DNA from: Phycisphaerales bacterium
GTDB taxonomy: Bacteria; Planctomycetota; Phycisphaerae; Phycisphaerales; UBA1924
NCBI GenBank assembly: GCA_019744815.1
Contig: JAIEUA010000013.1
Coordinates: 1 to 64,000 of the forward strand
Reading direction: 5' to 3'
Length of the DNA: 64,000 bases
The number at the start of each line of letters is the position of its first letter. Positions within the stretch are counted from its first letter, which is position 1. The notes under the pieces are model-generated. The model was not told the DNA's origin. It saw only the letters and a list, made by a program, of their open reading frames with translations, and searched no databases. The translations under genes and the position numbers were made by a program. Shown piece by piece: positions 40,668 through 51,743 of the stretch.

Positions 40668-41153
40668 ATGTTCGATCCCTTCGCCATCCTCGGCCTGCCC
40701 CGCCGGTTCGACCTCACCGACGCCACCGTCCGCCGCGCCTTCCTTGCCAAGGTGCAGTCCGCCCACCCCGACGCCGGCGGCGATCAGGACATCGGCGCCG
40801 ACCTCACCAAGGCCCGCGACACCCTCCTCAACCCCGAATCCCGGGCCGACGCGCTGCTCCAACTCCTCGGCGGCCCGGCCAAGGACGCCGACAAGTCCCT
40901 GCCCCCCGGGTTCCTCATGGACATCATGGAAACCCGTGAAGCCCTCGACGCGGCACTGGCATCCAACAACGCAGCCGAGCTCGAACGTCTCAAGGGCTGG
41001 GCCCACGCCGAACGTCAGAACTACGCCCAAGCCGTGGCCGCCGCCTTCGCCAGCGGCGATCTCAAGAACGTGCGAACAACTCTCAACGCCTGGCGCTACA
41101 TCGAACGCATGATCGAACAAATGGACCCCAACACCAACGCCCTCGACCTCTGA
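40668..41153 (+). CDS. HscB-like J-domain co-chaperone
   Basis: A 161-residue protein with an N-terminal J-domain (PFAILGLPRRFDLTDATVRR, HPD motif in SAHPDAGG) and a C-terminal helical domain (about 85-155) as in HscB/Hsc20, which delivers the Fe-S scaffold IscU to HscA. It differs from DnaJ in having no Gly-rich or zinc regions. No isc genes are adjacent. Start ATG 40668. Confidence 0.82.
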   Translation: MFDPFAILGLPRRFDLTDATVRRAFLAKVQSAHPDAGGDQDIGADLTKARDTLLNPESRADALLQLLGGPAKDADKSLPPGFLMDIMETREALDAALASNNAAELERLKGWAHAERQNYAQAVAAAFASGDLKNVRTTLNAWRYIERMIEQMDPNTNALDL

Positions 41154-41159
41154 CCCCAC

Positions 41160-41191
41160 TCGATGCCTCGATGCCTCGATCCCTTGATGCC
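41160..41191. repeat. 8-bp tandem repeat, four copies
   Basis: Units TCGATGCC, TCGATGCC, TCGATCCC and TTGATGCC, the reverse complement of the series at 16731-16832. It lies between the J-protein and thioredoxin genes. Confidence 0.8.
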
Positions 41192-41202
41192 TTCCCTTCC
41201 CC

Positions 41203-41754
41203 ATGAACCGCCTCTTCAACATCCTCGGCGTCGCCTCGGCGATCATCGTCTCGATCCTCCTGATCCAACGCCTCGCCGGCGGCGGCGTCGCTCCGACGCC
41301 CGAGGTCTTCCAAGGCCGCACCTCGCTCGAAGACGCGATCACTGAAGCGTCGAAGTCCGACAAAGTCGTCTTCGCGTTCGCCACCGCCGACTGGTGCGGC
41401 CCGTGCCAGCAGATGAAGCGCACGCTCTTGGTCGAGCCCTCGATCGTGGCCCAGATCAACCGTGACTTCCTTCCGGTGTACGTCAACGTCGACAAGGACA
41501 ACGCCGCCGCCGCCCGCCTCGCCGCGTTCAGCATCCCGACGACCGTGATCCTCAAAGACGGCAAGCAAGTCGCCCGCATGGAAGGCCTGATCCCGCACGA
41601 CGCGTACGCGCAGTGGCTCACCGCCGCGTACGAGCAGGCCCGGAGCGCCACACCCTTCGTCGAGCGTGCCAGCGACGAGTTCCTCAAGAACATCGAGAAG
41701 ATCGTGAAGTCCGCCGAGCAGCCGGCAACTGCGCCTGCTGAACCGCCCAAGTAA
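41203..41754 (+). CDS. Membrane-anchored thioredoxin-like protein
   Basis: A 183-residue protein with an N-terminal hydrophobic segment (about 8-25) and a thioredoxin fold with active site ATADWCGPCQQMKRTL (about 62-77), cis-Pro in FSIPTTVILKDG. WCGPC is the classical thioredoxin motif. It probably faces the periplasm and reduces or relays electrons to exported proteins. The C-terminus is Ala/Pro/Glu-rich. Confidence 0.9.
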   Translation: MNRLFNILGVASAIIVSILLIQRLAGGGVAPTPEVFQGRTSLEDAITEASKSDKVVFAFATADWCGPCQQMKRTLLVEPSIVAQINRDFLPVYVNVDKDNAAAARLAAFSIPTTVILKDGKQVARMEGLIPHDAYAQWLTAAYEQARSATPFVERASDEFLKNIEKIVKSAEQPATAPAEPPK

Positions 41755-41764
41755 CCGAGGGCCA

Positions 41765-41853
41765 CTCCCCTTCCCGGAGGGAAGGGGCAGGGGGAAGGGT
41801 TGTTTTCCTCCGCTCGGGTGCCACTGCCCGACCTGCTCGGAGGTCGGGCAGTG
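41765..41853. repeat. Palindromic repeat copy 2 plus GC hairpin
   Basis: CTCCCCTTCCC/GGGAAGGGG (41765-41801) is a relative of the element at 5245. CACTGCCCGACCT and AGGTCGGGCAGTG (41822-41853) form a perfect 13-bp stem. Both follow the thioredoxin stop; no T-run. Confidence 0.6.
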
Positions 41854-41955
41854 TGAACGCATTCAATCACGCGGCTCGCTCACGCCACGGCTCGATCGCA
41901 GCGACTCGCAACGCCCGGTCTCGCGCAGCGATCGTCTCCGCGATACGCTGAAGCC

Positions 41956-43284
41956 GTGCCGGAGCTGGACGCTCTCATCGCCGAAGCCCACGCAGCCCTC
42001 GCCGCGATCCAAGCCGCGGCTGACGCGCGTCGATCCACTCTCGCCGCCCTCGCATCACACCGCAGCACCCTCGCCCCGACGGATCGCCTCCATCTTTTCG
42101 CGATCGGAAAAGCCTCGCTTGAGATGACGCTCGCCGCCATCGAAGCAGTGGGGGACCGCATCGACCGCGGCCTCGTCGCCGCCGTGCCCGAACGCCTCGC
42201 TGCGCTTGACCCCGATGCTCTCGCCTCGCTCGCACACCACCGCATCACCGCGATGCCTTGCGATCACCCGCTCGCGACGCATCGAAATCTAGACTTCGCC
42301 GCCGCAGCACACACGGTTGTCTCGGCCGTGCCCGCCAACACTCGCCTGCTCGCCCTCATCTCCGGTGGCGGCTCCGCGCATCTCGCATCTCCGCCGCCGG
42401 ATGTCTCGCTCGATGACCTGCGGCGTGTCACCGACACCATGCTCCGCGCTGGCGCCACCATCGCCGAACTCAACGCCGTGCGCAAGCATGGCGAAACCCT
42501 CAAAGGCGGCCGCCTCGCCGAACGCTGTCCCGCGCCGATCGACAGCTTCGTCATCTCCGACGTCATCGGCGATCACCTCGACGTCATCGCATCCGGCCCC
42601 TTCACGCCGGATCCCACCACCTTCGCCGACGCGCTCGCCGCCCTGCAACGCCGCGGCGCAACAAACGCCTCCCCCTCGATCACCGCCCACCTGACCCGCG
42701 GTACGCTCGGCGCGCTTCCCGAGACACCCAAGCCCGGATCGACCGTCTTTGAGAGGGTGAGAACGTCGATCATCGCGCACAACGACGTCGTTGTGCGCGC
42801 CGCTGCTGCGGCGATCGCGCACAAGCGTGACGTTGCGTTCCGCGAGGAACATCGGGTCGAGCGTCCGGTCGAGGATGTCGCTTCCCAATTGGTTCACGAC
42901 ATCGCGCCGGATCGCGCCGTCGTCCTCGGTGGCGAGTGGTCGGTCAACGTCGGCCAGACCCGCGGCCTGGGTGGCCCCAGCCAAGAGCTCGCGCTCCGGG
43001 TCGCTCTGCTCCTCGAAGAACGCGGTTACGCACGGCCGTACGCGTGTCTGTGCTATTCCACCGACGGCATCGACGGGCCGACCGACGCCGCCGGAGCGAT
43101 CGTGACCAGCGAGACACTGCGACTCGCGCGAGCGAACGCGATCGATCCGGTCGCGGCTCTGCGGGAGCACAACAGCTTTGGGTTCTTTTCCGCGATGGCG
43201 AAAACTGCGAGCACAGCCTGCGAGCATCTGCGCCTCGGGCCGACCGGGACCAATGTGAACCACGTCGCGGTGCTGCTGACGTAA
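41956..43284 (+). CDS. Glycerate 2-kinase (MOFRL/GckA family)
   Basis: Phosphorylates D-glycerate at position 2, linking glyoxylate or serine routes to glycolysis. 442 residues with the DUF4147 N-terminal Rossmann domain (HLFAIGKASLEMTLAAIE, LISGGGSAHLASPP, ELNAVRKHGETLKGGRLAE) and C-terminal MOFRL domain (VVLGGEWSVNVGQTRGLGG, YSTDGIDGPTDAAGAIV). Start is GTG 41956. In older annotations it would be called hydroxypyruvate reductase TtuD. Confidence 0.93.
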   Translation: MPELDALIAEAHAALAAIQAAADARRSTLAALASHRSTLAPTDRLHLFAIGKASLEMTLAAIEAVGDRIDRGLVAAVPERLAALDPDALASLAHHRITAMPCDHPLATHRNLDFAAAAHTVVSAVPANTRLLALISGGGSAHLASPPPDVSLDDLRRVTDTMLRAGATIAELNAVRKHGETLKGGRLAERCPAPIDSFVISDVIGDHLDVIASGPFTPDPTTFADALAALQRRGATNASPSITAHLTRGTLGALPETPKPGSTVFERVRTSIIAHNDVVVRAAAAAIAHKRDVAFREEHRVERPVEDVASQLVHDIAPDRAVVLGGEWSVNVGQTRGLGGPSQELALRVALLLEERGYARPYACLCYSTDGIDGPTDAAGAIVTSETLRLARANAIDPVAALREHNSFGFFSAMAKTASTACEHLRLGPTGTNVNHVAVLLT

Positions 43285-43391
43285 GCATGATTCAAGGCGC
43301 GCCGGATGGATGACGTTCGCGGGACCGATTCGGGTGTCGGTCTTCGCGTGCGGCGGATGTGATACGCTGCTTGCAACTTCGGGAGGTTTGC

Positions 43392-44531
43392 ATGATCACC
43401 GGAAGCCTCACCATTCAGCGTCTGCTCGCGGGCATGAAGAAGCTCGACGCCTCGGACCTGCACATCAAGGTCGGCGTGCCGCCGACGTATCGCATCGGGG
43501 GCCTGCTGCGTTCGGTGGACTCGCCGCCGATCACCGAGGATGAGGCCGATCACCTGCTCGATCCTGTGCTGACACCGGTGCAGAAGGAACGCTACGAGAA
43601 CGGCGGCAACCTCGACTTCTCGACGCACCTGCCCGACGGCGATCGCTTCCGGGTCAACATGTTCCGAAGCGGCGGGCACACGCACGCCGCGATTCGGCGG
43701 GTGAAGGCCGAGATTCCCAGCTACGAGCAACTGCACCTGCCGCCGATCTACTCCAAGCTGGTGACGGAGAACACCGAGGGGTTGATTCTCGTGGTCGGCG
43801 TCACCGGTTCGGGCAAGTCGAGCACGCTGGCGGCGATGGTGGAGCAGATCAACGCGACGCGCAGCGACAACATCATCACGGTTGAGGATCCGGTCGAGTA
43901 CCGCTTCGTGCCCAAGAAGTCGATCGTGAGCCAGCGTGAGATCGGGATCGATGTGGTCGACTATCCGACCGCGCTGCGGTATGTGGTGCGAGAGGACCCG
44001 GACGTGGTGATGATCGGCGAGATCCGGGATCAGGCGACGGTGCTGGCGGCGATCCAAGCCGCGGAGACCGGGCATCTCGTGTTCGGCTCGATGCACACGG
44101 CCGACACGATGCAGGCGTTCAGCCGCATGCTGGAGTTCTTCCCGCGTCAGGACCACGGCTTCATCCGTAGCGCGATCGCCAACACCCTGCGGGCGATCTG
44201 TGCCCAGAAGCTGCTGCTGGCGCTGGAGGGATTCGGCGCGAAGGTGGTGCCGGCGACGGAGGTCTTGATCGGCACGCCTTTGGTGAAGGAGAAGATCCGC
44301 GAGGGCGCCGACGATGACTTGCCGGCGCTCATCAACAGCAACACGGGCTCGGACCCCGGCGAGGGGATGCACTCGTTCCTGTTGTCGCTGGCGAGCCTGG
44401 TGAAGAAGGAAGCGATCAGCCGTGCGATGGGCATGGACCATGCCCCCAGCCGCGAGGCGTTGGATTCGATCCTGAAGGGCGTGGAAGTGAAGGCTTCGAC
44501 GCTGGTGTCGAGGCTCAAGAAGCCGGGCTAG
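43392..44531 (+). CDS. pilT: PilT-family type IV pilus retraction ATPase, second copy
   Basis: A 379-residue PilT homologue. Walker A VVGVTGSGKSSTLAAMVEQ (about 133), ITVEDPVEYRF, Walker B DVVMIGEIRDQATVLAAIQA and the His box HLVFGSMHTADT are all intact, in contrast with the GspE-like protein at 25407. GGGAGG lies 5 nt before ATG 43392. It differs from the 27376 copy in the C-terminal 40 residues and may be PilU-like. No pilin genes are next to it. Confidence 0.95.
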   Translation: MITGSLTIQRLLAGMKKLDASDLHIKVGVPPTYRIGGLLRSVDSPPITEDEADHLLDPVLTPVQKERYENGGNLDFSTHLPDGDRFRVNMFRSGGHTHAAIRRVKAEIPSYEQLHLPPIYSKLVTENTEGLILVVGVTGSGKSSTLAAMVEQINATRSDNIITVEDPVEYRFVPKKSIVSQREIGIDVVDYPTALRYVVREDPDVVMIGEIRDQATVLAAIQAAETGHLVFGSMHTADTMQAFSRMLEFFPRQDHGFIRSAIANTLRAICAQKLLLALEGFGAKVVPATEVLIGTPLVKEKIREGADDDLPALINSNTGSDPGEGMHSFLLSLASLVKKEAISRAMGMDHAPSREALDSILKGVEVKASTLVSRLKKPG

Positions 44532-44613
44532 GGCGGCTGCGGCGGCACGGGCCGGCGGGGCGAATCGGTGCCGGGAGAGTCTCTCGCGGTCGCCGCTCCC
44601 ACTACGCTTTCGC

Positions 44614-45588
44614 ATGGCCGGGAGCGTTGCCATCACGATTGGGAACTTCGACGGTGTCCATGTCGGGCACGCGGCGTTGATTCAGCGTGCACGCTCCCAC
44701 GCCGGCACGTCCGGGCGCGTGATCGCGCTGGCGTTTGACCCGCACCCGTTGACGAAAGTCGCGCCCGCGGCGGCGCCGGCCCGTTTGACGTCGTTCGAGT
44801 TCCGTGCCTCGCTGTTGCGGGAACTCGGGGCCGATGAGGTCGTGCGCTTGCAGCCCAGCGACGAGTTTCTGAGCACCTCGCCCTCTGAGTTCATCGAACG
44901 TGTGGTTTCGACGTACCGCCCTGGAGCGATCGTCGAAGGCGCCGACTTTCACTTCGGCAAGGGGCGTGCGGGCAATGTGGCGACGCTCAGGGAGCTGGGC
45001 GGGCGCATGGGGTTCGCGGTGGATGTGGTGGACGCCGTCGGTGTGGCGATCTCGGATCACTGCGTGGTGCGGGCGTCGAGCACGATGGTGCGATGGCTGA
45101 TCGAGCGCGGCCGGGTCGGTGATGCCGCGGCGTTGCTGGGCCGCTGTTACGAGATCCGCGGCACGGTAGAGCGCGGCGATCAGCGTGGTCGCACGATTGG
45201 TTTCCCGACGGCTAACCTGCATCAAGACGGCGAGCCGCTGCTGCTTCCCGCCGACGGCGTGTACGCGTGCGTGGCACGGATGCCCGATGGGCGTGAGCTG
45301 CCCGCGGCGGTGAACATCGGGACCAGGCCGACGTTCCAGGGCCAGGATCGACGGGTCGAGGCGCATCTGATCGACGCCTCCACGCGTTTGCCGGCGTCGG
45401 GTGTGGGCGAGTACGGGTGGCCGATCTCGCTGGCGTTTGTCGCGTTTGTCCGCGACCAGGTTCGGTTCTCGGGGATCGACGCCCTGAGGATGCAGTTGGA
45501 GCGTGACCGTCGACGCGTGGTGGATCTAATAGAGTCCGACGCCCCGGCGGCGATGGCCCCGGTTGATGCAGGGGAATGTGCACGATGA
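44614..45588 (+). CDS. ribF: Bifunctional riboflavin kinase/FMN adenylyltransferase
   Basis: Makes FMN and then FAD. 324 residues: N-terminal FAD synthetase nucleotidyltransferase domain (ITIGNFDGVHVGHAALIQRA, LAFDPHPLTK, GADFHFGKGRAGN) and C-terminal flavokinase domain (RGRTIGFPTANL, LPADGVYACVA, VNIGTRPTF). The stop overlaps the DHH gene start by 4 bp (ATGA). Confidence 0.96.
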   Translation: MAGSVAITIGNFDGVHVGHAALIQRARSHAGTSGRVIALAFDPHPLTKVAPAAAPARLTSFEFRASLLRELGADEVVRLQPSDEFLSTSPSEFIERVVSTYRPGAIVEGADFHFGKGRAGNVATLRELGGRMGFAVDVVDAVGVAISDHCVVRASSTMVRWLIERGRVGDAAALLGRCYEIRGTVERGDQRGRTIGFPTANLHQDGEPLLLPADGVYACVARMPDGRELPAAVNIGTRPTFQGQDRRVEAHLIDASTRLPASGVGEYGWPISLAFVAFVRDQVRFSGIDALRMQLERDRRRVVDLIESDAPAAMAPVDAGECAR

Positions 45589-46721
45589 GTTCAAGCCCGT
45601 CTTCGTTGGGTGCAGGCAACGCGAAAACCGGCGCGTGGGTCGCCACGCCCGACGTGGCGGGTGAGATCGCCCGTCTGGCGGTGTGGCTCGCGGACAAGAA
45701 CAAGGTCGTCGTGATCACGCACGTGAAGCCCGACGGGGATGCGGTCGGATCGTCGATCGCGCTGACACGGGCGCTCAATCTCGCGCAGAAGAATGTCGGA
45801 GTGCCTCTGCCGCCGCGGGCCAGGGCGTGGTACTTCGGCCCTCGACCGGCGTGGATGAAGCGGGTGGTGGGGGAGACGCCCTCGATCAACATCGAGAGCT
45901 TCGATGAGATCGAGCACGAGTCCTGCGACGCGGTCGTCATCGTCGACACCGGCTCGTGGTCGCAGCTCGAGATGGTGAAGCCCTGGCTGGAGCAGCAGAA
46001 GGGCAAGATCGCGATTGTCGACCACCACGCCCAGGGCGACACGGCGATCACGGAGCGAAGGGTGGTAGACATCGCGAGCGCCGCGGCGTGTCAGCCGGTG
46101 GCGGAGCTGTGCCGCGTTGTTCTCGGGAAGAGGTCGCTGCGCGAGCTTCCGGTTGAGGTCGCGGAGCCCTTGTATCTGGGGCTTGCAACCGACACCGGCT
46201 GGTTCAAGCACAGCAACGTGAAGCCGAACGTGATGGAGACGGGCGCGGCTCTTTTGGCGACGGGTGTCGATCACGCGGCGTTGTACGTGAACGTCGAACA
46301 GCGGGAGCGGCTGCCTCGGCTGAAGCTGCTCGCCCGGGCCCTTGCTTCGCTCGAGCTGCACGACCAGAACCGCATCGCGGTGATGTCCCTGACCAAGAAG
46401 GACTTTGCGGAGACGGGCGCTCAGCCCGCCGACGCCGGGGGCTTCGCCGATCACTCGCAGACGCTGGAATCCGTGCTCGTGACCGCGGTCTTGACCGAGG
46501 CCGATCCGGGGGAGTTCGGGATGCAGGCCGCGGCTGGCGCGATGCTGACCAAGATCAGCATGCGGAGCAAGGCGGTGAAGGGCTCGGCGGATGTGAACGC
46601 GGCGGCGAAGGAACTCGGCGGCGGCGGGCATGTGCGGGCCGCGGGCGCCAAGGTGTACGCGGGGTTGGCCGAGACCAAGGCCAAAGTGCTGGAATCGATC
46701 AAGCGTCATTGGGAGAAGTAG
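45585..46721 (+). CDS. DHH/DHHA1 phosphoesterase (NrnA-like)
   Basis: A 378-residue phosphoesterase of the RecJ/NrnA superfamily acting on short oligonucleotides, c-di-NMPs or pAp. Metal ligands: THVKPDGDAVGS, IVDTGSW and VDHHAQGD (the DHH motif), then the C-terminal DHHA1 motif GGGGHVRAAGAKV. ATG 45585 is chosen. It is coupled to ribF, a pairing also seen in other bacteria. Confidence 0.93.
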   Translation: MSSSPSSLGAGNAKTGAWVATPDVAGEIARLAVWLADKNKVVVITHVKPDGDAVGSSIALTRALNLAQKNVGVPLPPRARAWYFGPRPAWMKRVVGETPSINIESFDEIEHESCDAVVIVDTGSWSQLEMVKPWLEQQKGKIAIVDHHAQGDTAITERRVVDIASAAACQPVAELCRVVLGKRSLRELPVEVAEPLYLGLATDTGWFKHSNVKPNVMETGAALLATGVDHAALYVNVEQRERLPRLKLLARALASLELHDQNRIAVMSLTKKDFAETGAQPADAGGFADHSQTLESVLVTAVLTEADPGEFGMQAAAGAMLTKISMRSKAVKGSADVNAAAKELGGGGHVRAAGAKVYAGLAETKAKVLESIKRHWEK

Positions 46722-46753
46722 CTGGTGTGTATCCACGCCGCAGAGAGTGAAGC

Positions 46754-47617
46754 ATGAGGCCCATCCGGCCCCGACAAGATGGCGACAAGGGCAAGCCCGG
46801 CGGGCGGCCGATGCGACCTGCGCCGACACGACCTGCGCCGACGCGGGGTGGTGAGCGTGCGGCAGCCGGCGCTCGCGGCGATCGATCTCGGTCCGGGCCG
46901 GTGTCCGACGCCCCGATGCCGCTGCTCACGACCACGCTCTGGGAGTTTCCCAGCCAGCACTACGTCGGCTCGGACGGCTCGCGGATGCAGGGTGACAAGC
47001 GGTATGTCGGAGCCAGCCCGTCTTGGGTCATCTGGCAGTTGCTGCAGCGCTACACCGTTCCGGGCGAGACCGTGCTCGACCCGATGGTCGGCAGCGGGAC
47101 GACGATCGACGTGTGTCACGACACGGGTCGCAAACCCATCGGCTTTGATCTCGCGCCGTCGCGGGCCGACATTCGTGCGGGAGATGCGAGAAAGATCGCG
47201 CTCCCCAATGCGAGCGTGGACTTTGTGTTTGTCGACCCGCCGTACTCGACGCATGTGGATTACTCCGACAGCCCGGCGTGTATCGGCAAGCTCGATGCCT
47301 TGGGCGACGACGGCGGACGTGCGTACTTCCAGTCGATGCAGCAGGTCATCCGCGAGATCGCGAGGGTGCTGCGGCCGGGGCGGCACATGGGGCTGTACGT
47401 CAGCGACTCGTTCCGCAAGGGGCGCGGTTTCTCGCCGATCGGGTTCGAGCTCTTCGCGATGATGCGTGAGGTGCTCGAGCCGGTGGACATCATCGCCGTC
47501 GTGCGGCACAACCAGAAGCTCGAACGGGGCAATTGGCACAAGGCGGCGGAAGAGGGGAACTTCTTCCTGCGCGGGTTCAACTACCTGTTCATCATGCAAA
47601 GGCCGAGCCGCGGGTGA
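46754..47617 (+). CDS. Orphan DNA methyltransferase, N4-cytosine/N6-adenine type
   Basis: A 287-residue SAM-dependent DNA amino-methyltransferase. Motif I ETVLDPMVGSGTTIDVCHDTG and motif IV FVDPPYSTHVDYSD are clear, with motif IV (DPPY) before most of the target region. There is no restriction endonuclease nearby. The first about 54 residues are Arg/Pro/Ala low complexity; ATG 46916 (MPLLTTTLWEF) is an attractive alternative start. The 3' end overlaps the convergent thioesterase gene by 26 bp. It may methylate for gene control rather than for defence. Confidence 0.88.
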   Translation: MRPIRPRQDGDKGKPGGRPMRPAPTRPAPTRGGERAAAGARGDRSRSGPVSDAPMPLLTTTLWEFPSQHYVGSDGSRMQGDKRYVGASPSWVIWQLLQRYTVPGETVLDPMVGSGTTIDVCHDTGRKPIGFDLAPSRADIRAGDARKIALPNASVDFVFVDPPYSTHVDYSDSPACIGKLDALGDDGGRAYFQSMQQVIREIARVLRPGRHMGLYVSDSFRKGRGFSPIGFELFAMMREVLEPVDIIAVVRHNQKLERGNWHKAAEEGNFFLRGFNYLFIMQRPSRG

Positions 47618-48050
47618 TCGCCTCGCGGATCGCACTCGGGATTGCCACTTTGCGGCCGGCCGCGTAGTCGTACGTCACGATCGTGCCTCGCCCCACCGCG
47701 GCGACGCCCTGAGTCTGAGCGTGCGCTTTGCTGCGGATGCTGTGAGCGAGCGTGAAGCGGTCGGCCTCGATCGCGACCAGCTTGGTGCCGACCACGATCG
47801 TGTCGGGGAAGACGAGCGGCACACGGAACCGAGCCTCCATTGCTTGGAGGATGAAGCCCACGCCGTCGGCCGCGCGGAGCTGCGAGCAGCCGGCCTTGCG
47901 GAGGAAATCGATCCGGGCGGATTCGAAGTAGCGGAAGTAGACCACGTTGTTGACGTGGCCGAGCGCGTCCATCTCGCCCCAGGCGATGGGGATCTCGAGG
48001 GACGTGCTCGGTGGATCGGCGATGTTCGAGGCGAGGTCGTTGCTTGGCAT
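47592..48050 (-). CDS. Acyl-CoA thioesterase, 4HBT hot-dog fold
   Basis: A 152-residue single-domain hot-dog thioesterase of the YbgC/4-hydroxybenzoyl-CoA thioesterase group. The signature is IAWGEMDALGHVNNVVYFRYFE with the catalytic Asp and HVNN. ATG 48050 is preferred, with an in-frame GTG at 48056. It begins 2 bp after acnA and is probably co-transcribed with it. Substrate is unknown. Confidence 0.9.
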   Translation of the reverse strand: MPSNDLASNIADPPSTSLEIPIAWGEMDALGHVNNVVYFRYFESARIDFLRKAGCSQLRAADGVGFILQAMEARFRVPLVFPDTIVVGTKLVAIEADRFTLAHSIRSKAHAQTQGVAAVGRGTIVTYDYAAGRKVAIPSAIREAITRGSAFA

Positions 48051-48052
48051 GC

Positions 48053-50836
<2,784 letters not shown>

Positions 50837-50919
50837 GGGATGCCCTTTCGGAGGTGATGGCGTGGTGAGGAACGCACAACCCTAGCCGAGCATCGGCATG
50901 AATCGAATCGATTGTGATA

Positions 50920-50937
50920 TGCATCTCTATAGATGCA
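50920..50937. promoter_or_regulatory. 18-bp palindrome upstream of acnA
   Basis: TGCATCT-CTAT-AGATGCA, a perfect 7-bp inverted repeat, 84 bp before the acnA start within an AT-richer stretch. On the minus strand TTGCAT overlaps its edge and could be a -35 box. It is the likeliest operator for acnA. Confidence 0.45.
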
Positions 50938-51072
50938 AGTTATGCGGTTAGCGTCGCGGATTCGCGGCTCTCGGCCATGCCCGATGGTTGTTCCGAGGAC
51001 GAGCACCCTCGCACTGCCGGACCGTCGAGCCGGTCCAGCAGTGGCACCCGACCACGTCCATCCGTTGCCGCC

Positions 51073-51726
51073 TCAGCTCGTGGCCTCACGCGTGGCGTTC
51101 ACAAATCTTCGCAGCTTCTCGGCATCGAGGCGGCCGTTGGTTCGAACGCCGGAGCACAAATCCAGCCCGAACGGCTGCACCGCCCGCACGGCGTCTCGCA
51201 CGTTCTCTTCCCGCAAACCTCCCGCGAGGAACACCGGCACCCGCACCTGCCGCACCAACGCCGCCGAGACTGACCAGTCGTGCGTGCGTCCCGTGCCGCC
51301 CAGTTCCTTGATGGCGGCGTTGGGTCGGCCGCTGTCGAGGAGGATCGCGTCTACGTGCGGCTCGGCCTCGTGGGCCTCGTCGAGCGCCCCGCGGTCCTGC
51401 ACGTGGATCACCTGCACGATCTTCACGTTGGGCAGCTCACGCCGGATCTCGGCGTACGTGCCCGGCTCCACCGTGTCCACTAGCTGAACGGTGCGGCAGC
51501 CTGTCGTTCGAAGCTGATCGATGATGCCCGCCGCGTCGCTGCGGCACGTCAAAAGAAACGTGTCCACACCCGGCGGAACCGTCCGCGTGATCTCCGCGAT
51601 CAATTCCTCCGAGATCGGGCCCGGGCCGCTGGGCATCGCAGAGACTAATCCGAGCGCGTGAGCACCCGCGGCCACCGCGATCCGGGCCTCTTCGACCGAC
51701 GAGATGCAGCACACTTTCAACCGCAC
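51073..51726 (-). CDS. trpF: Phosphoribosylanthranilate isomerase
   Basis: A TIM barrel of 217 residues catalysing the third step of tryptophan synthesis. N-terminal LKVCCISSVEEARIAVAAGA (catalytic Cys), middle DAILLDSGRPN (catalytic Asp), GGTGRTHDWSVSAALV and C-terminal FGLDLCSGVRTNGRLD agree with TrpF, though the first loop reads KVCCIS rather than KICGIT. The start is likely GTG 51726; the frame is open further up. No other trp genes are near. It begins 17 bp after the preceding gene. Confidence 0.88.
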   Translation of the reverse strand: MRLKVCCISSVEEARIAVAAGAHALGLVSAMPSGPGPISEELIAEITRTVPPGVDTFLLTCRSDAAGIIDQLRTTGCRTVQLVDTVEPGTYAEIRRELPNVKIVQVIHVQDRGALDEAHEAEPHVDAILLDSGRPNAAIKELGGTGRTHDWSVSAALVRQVRVPVFLAGGLREENVRDAVRAVQPFGLDLCSGVRTNGRLDAEKLRRFVNATREATS

Positions 51727-51743
51727 GGGCCGACGATAGACGC

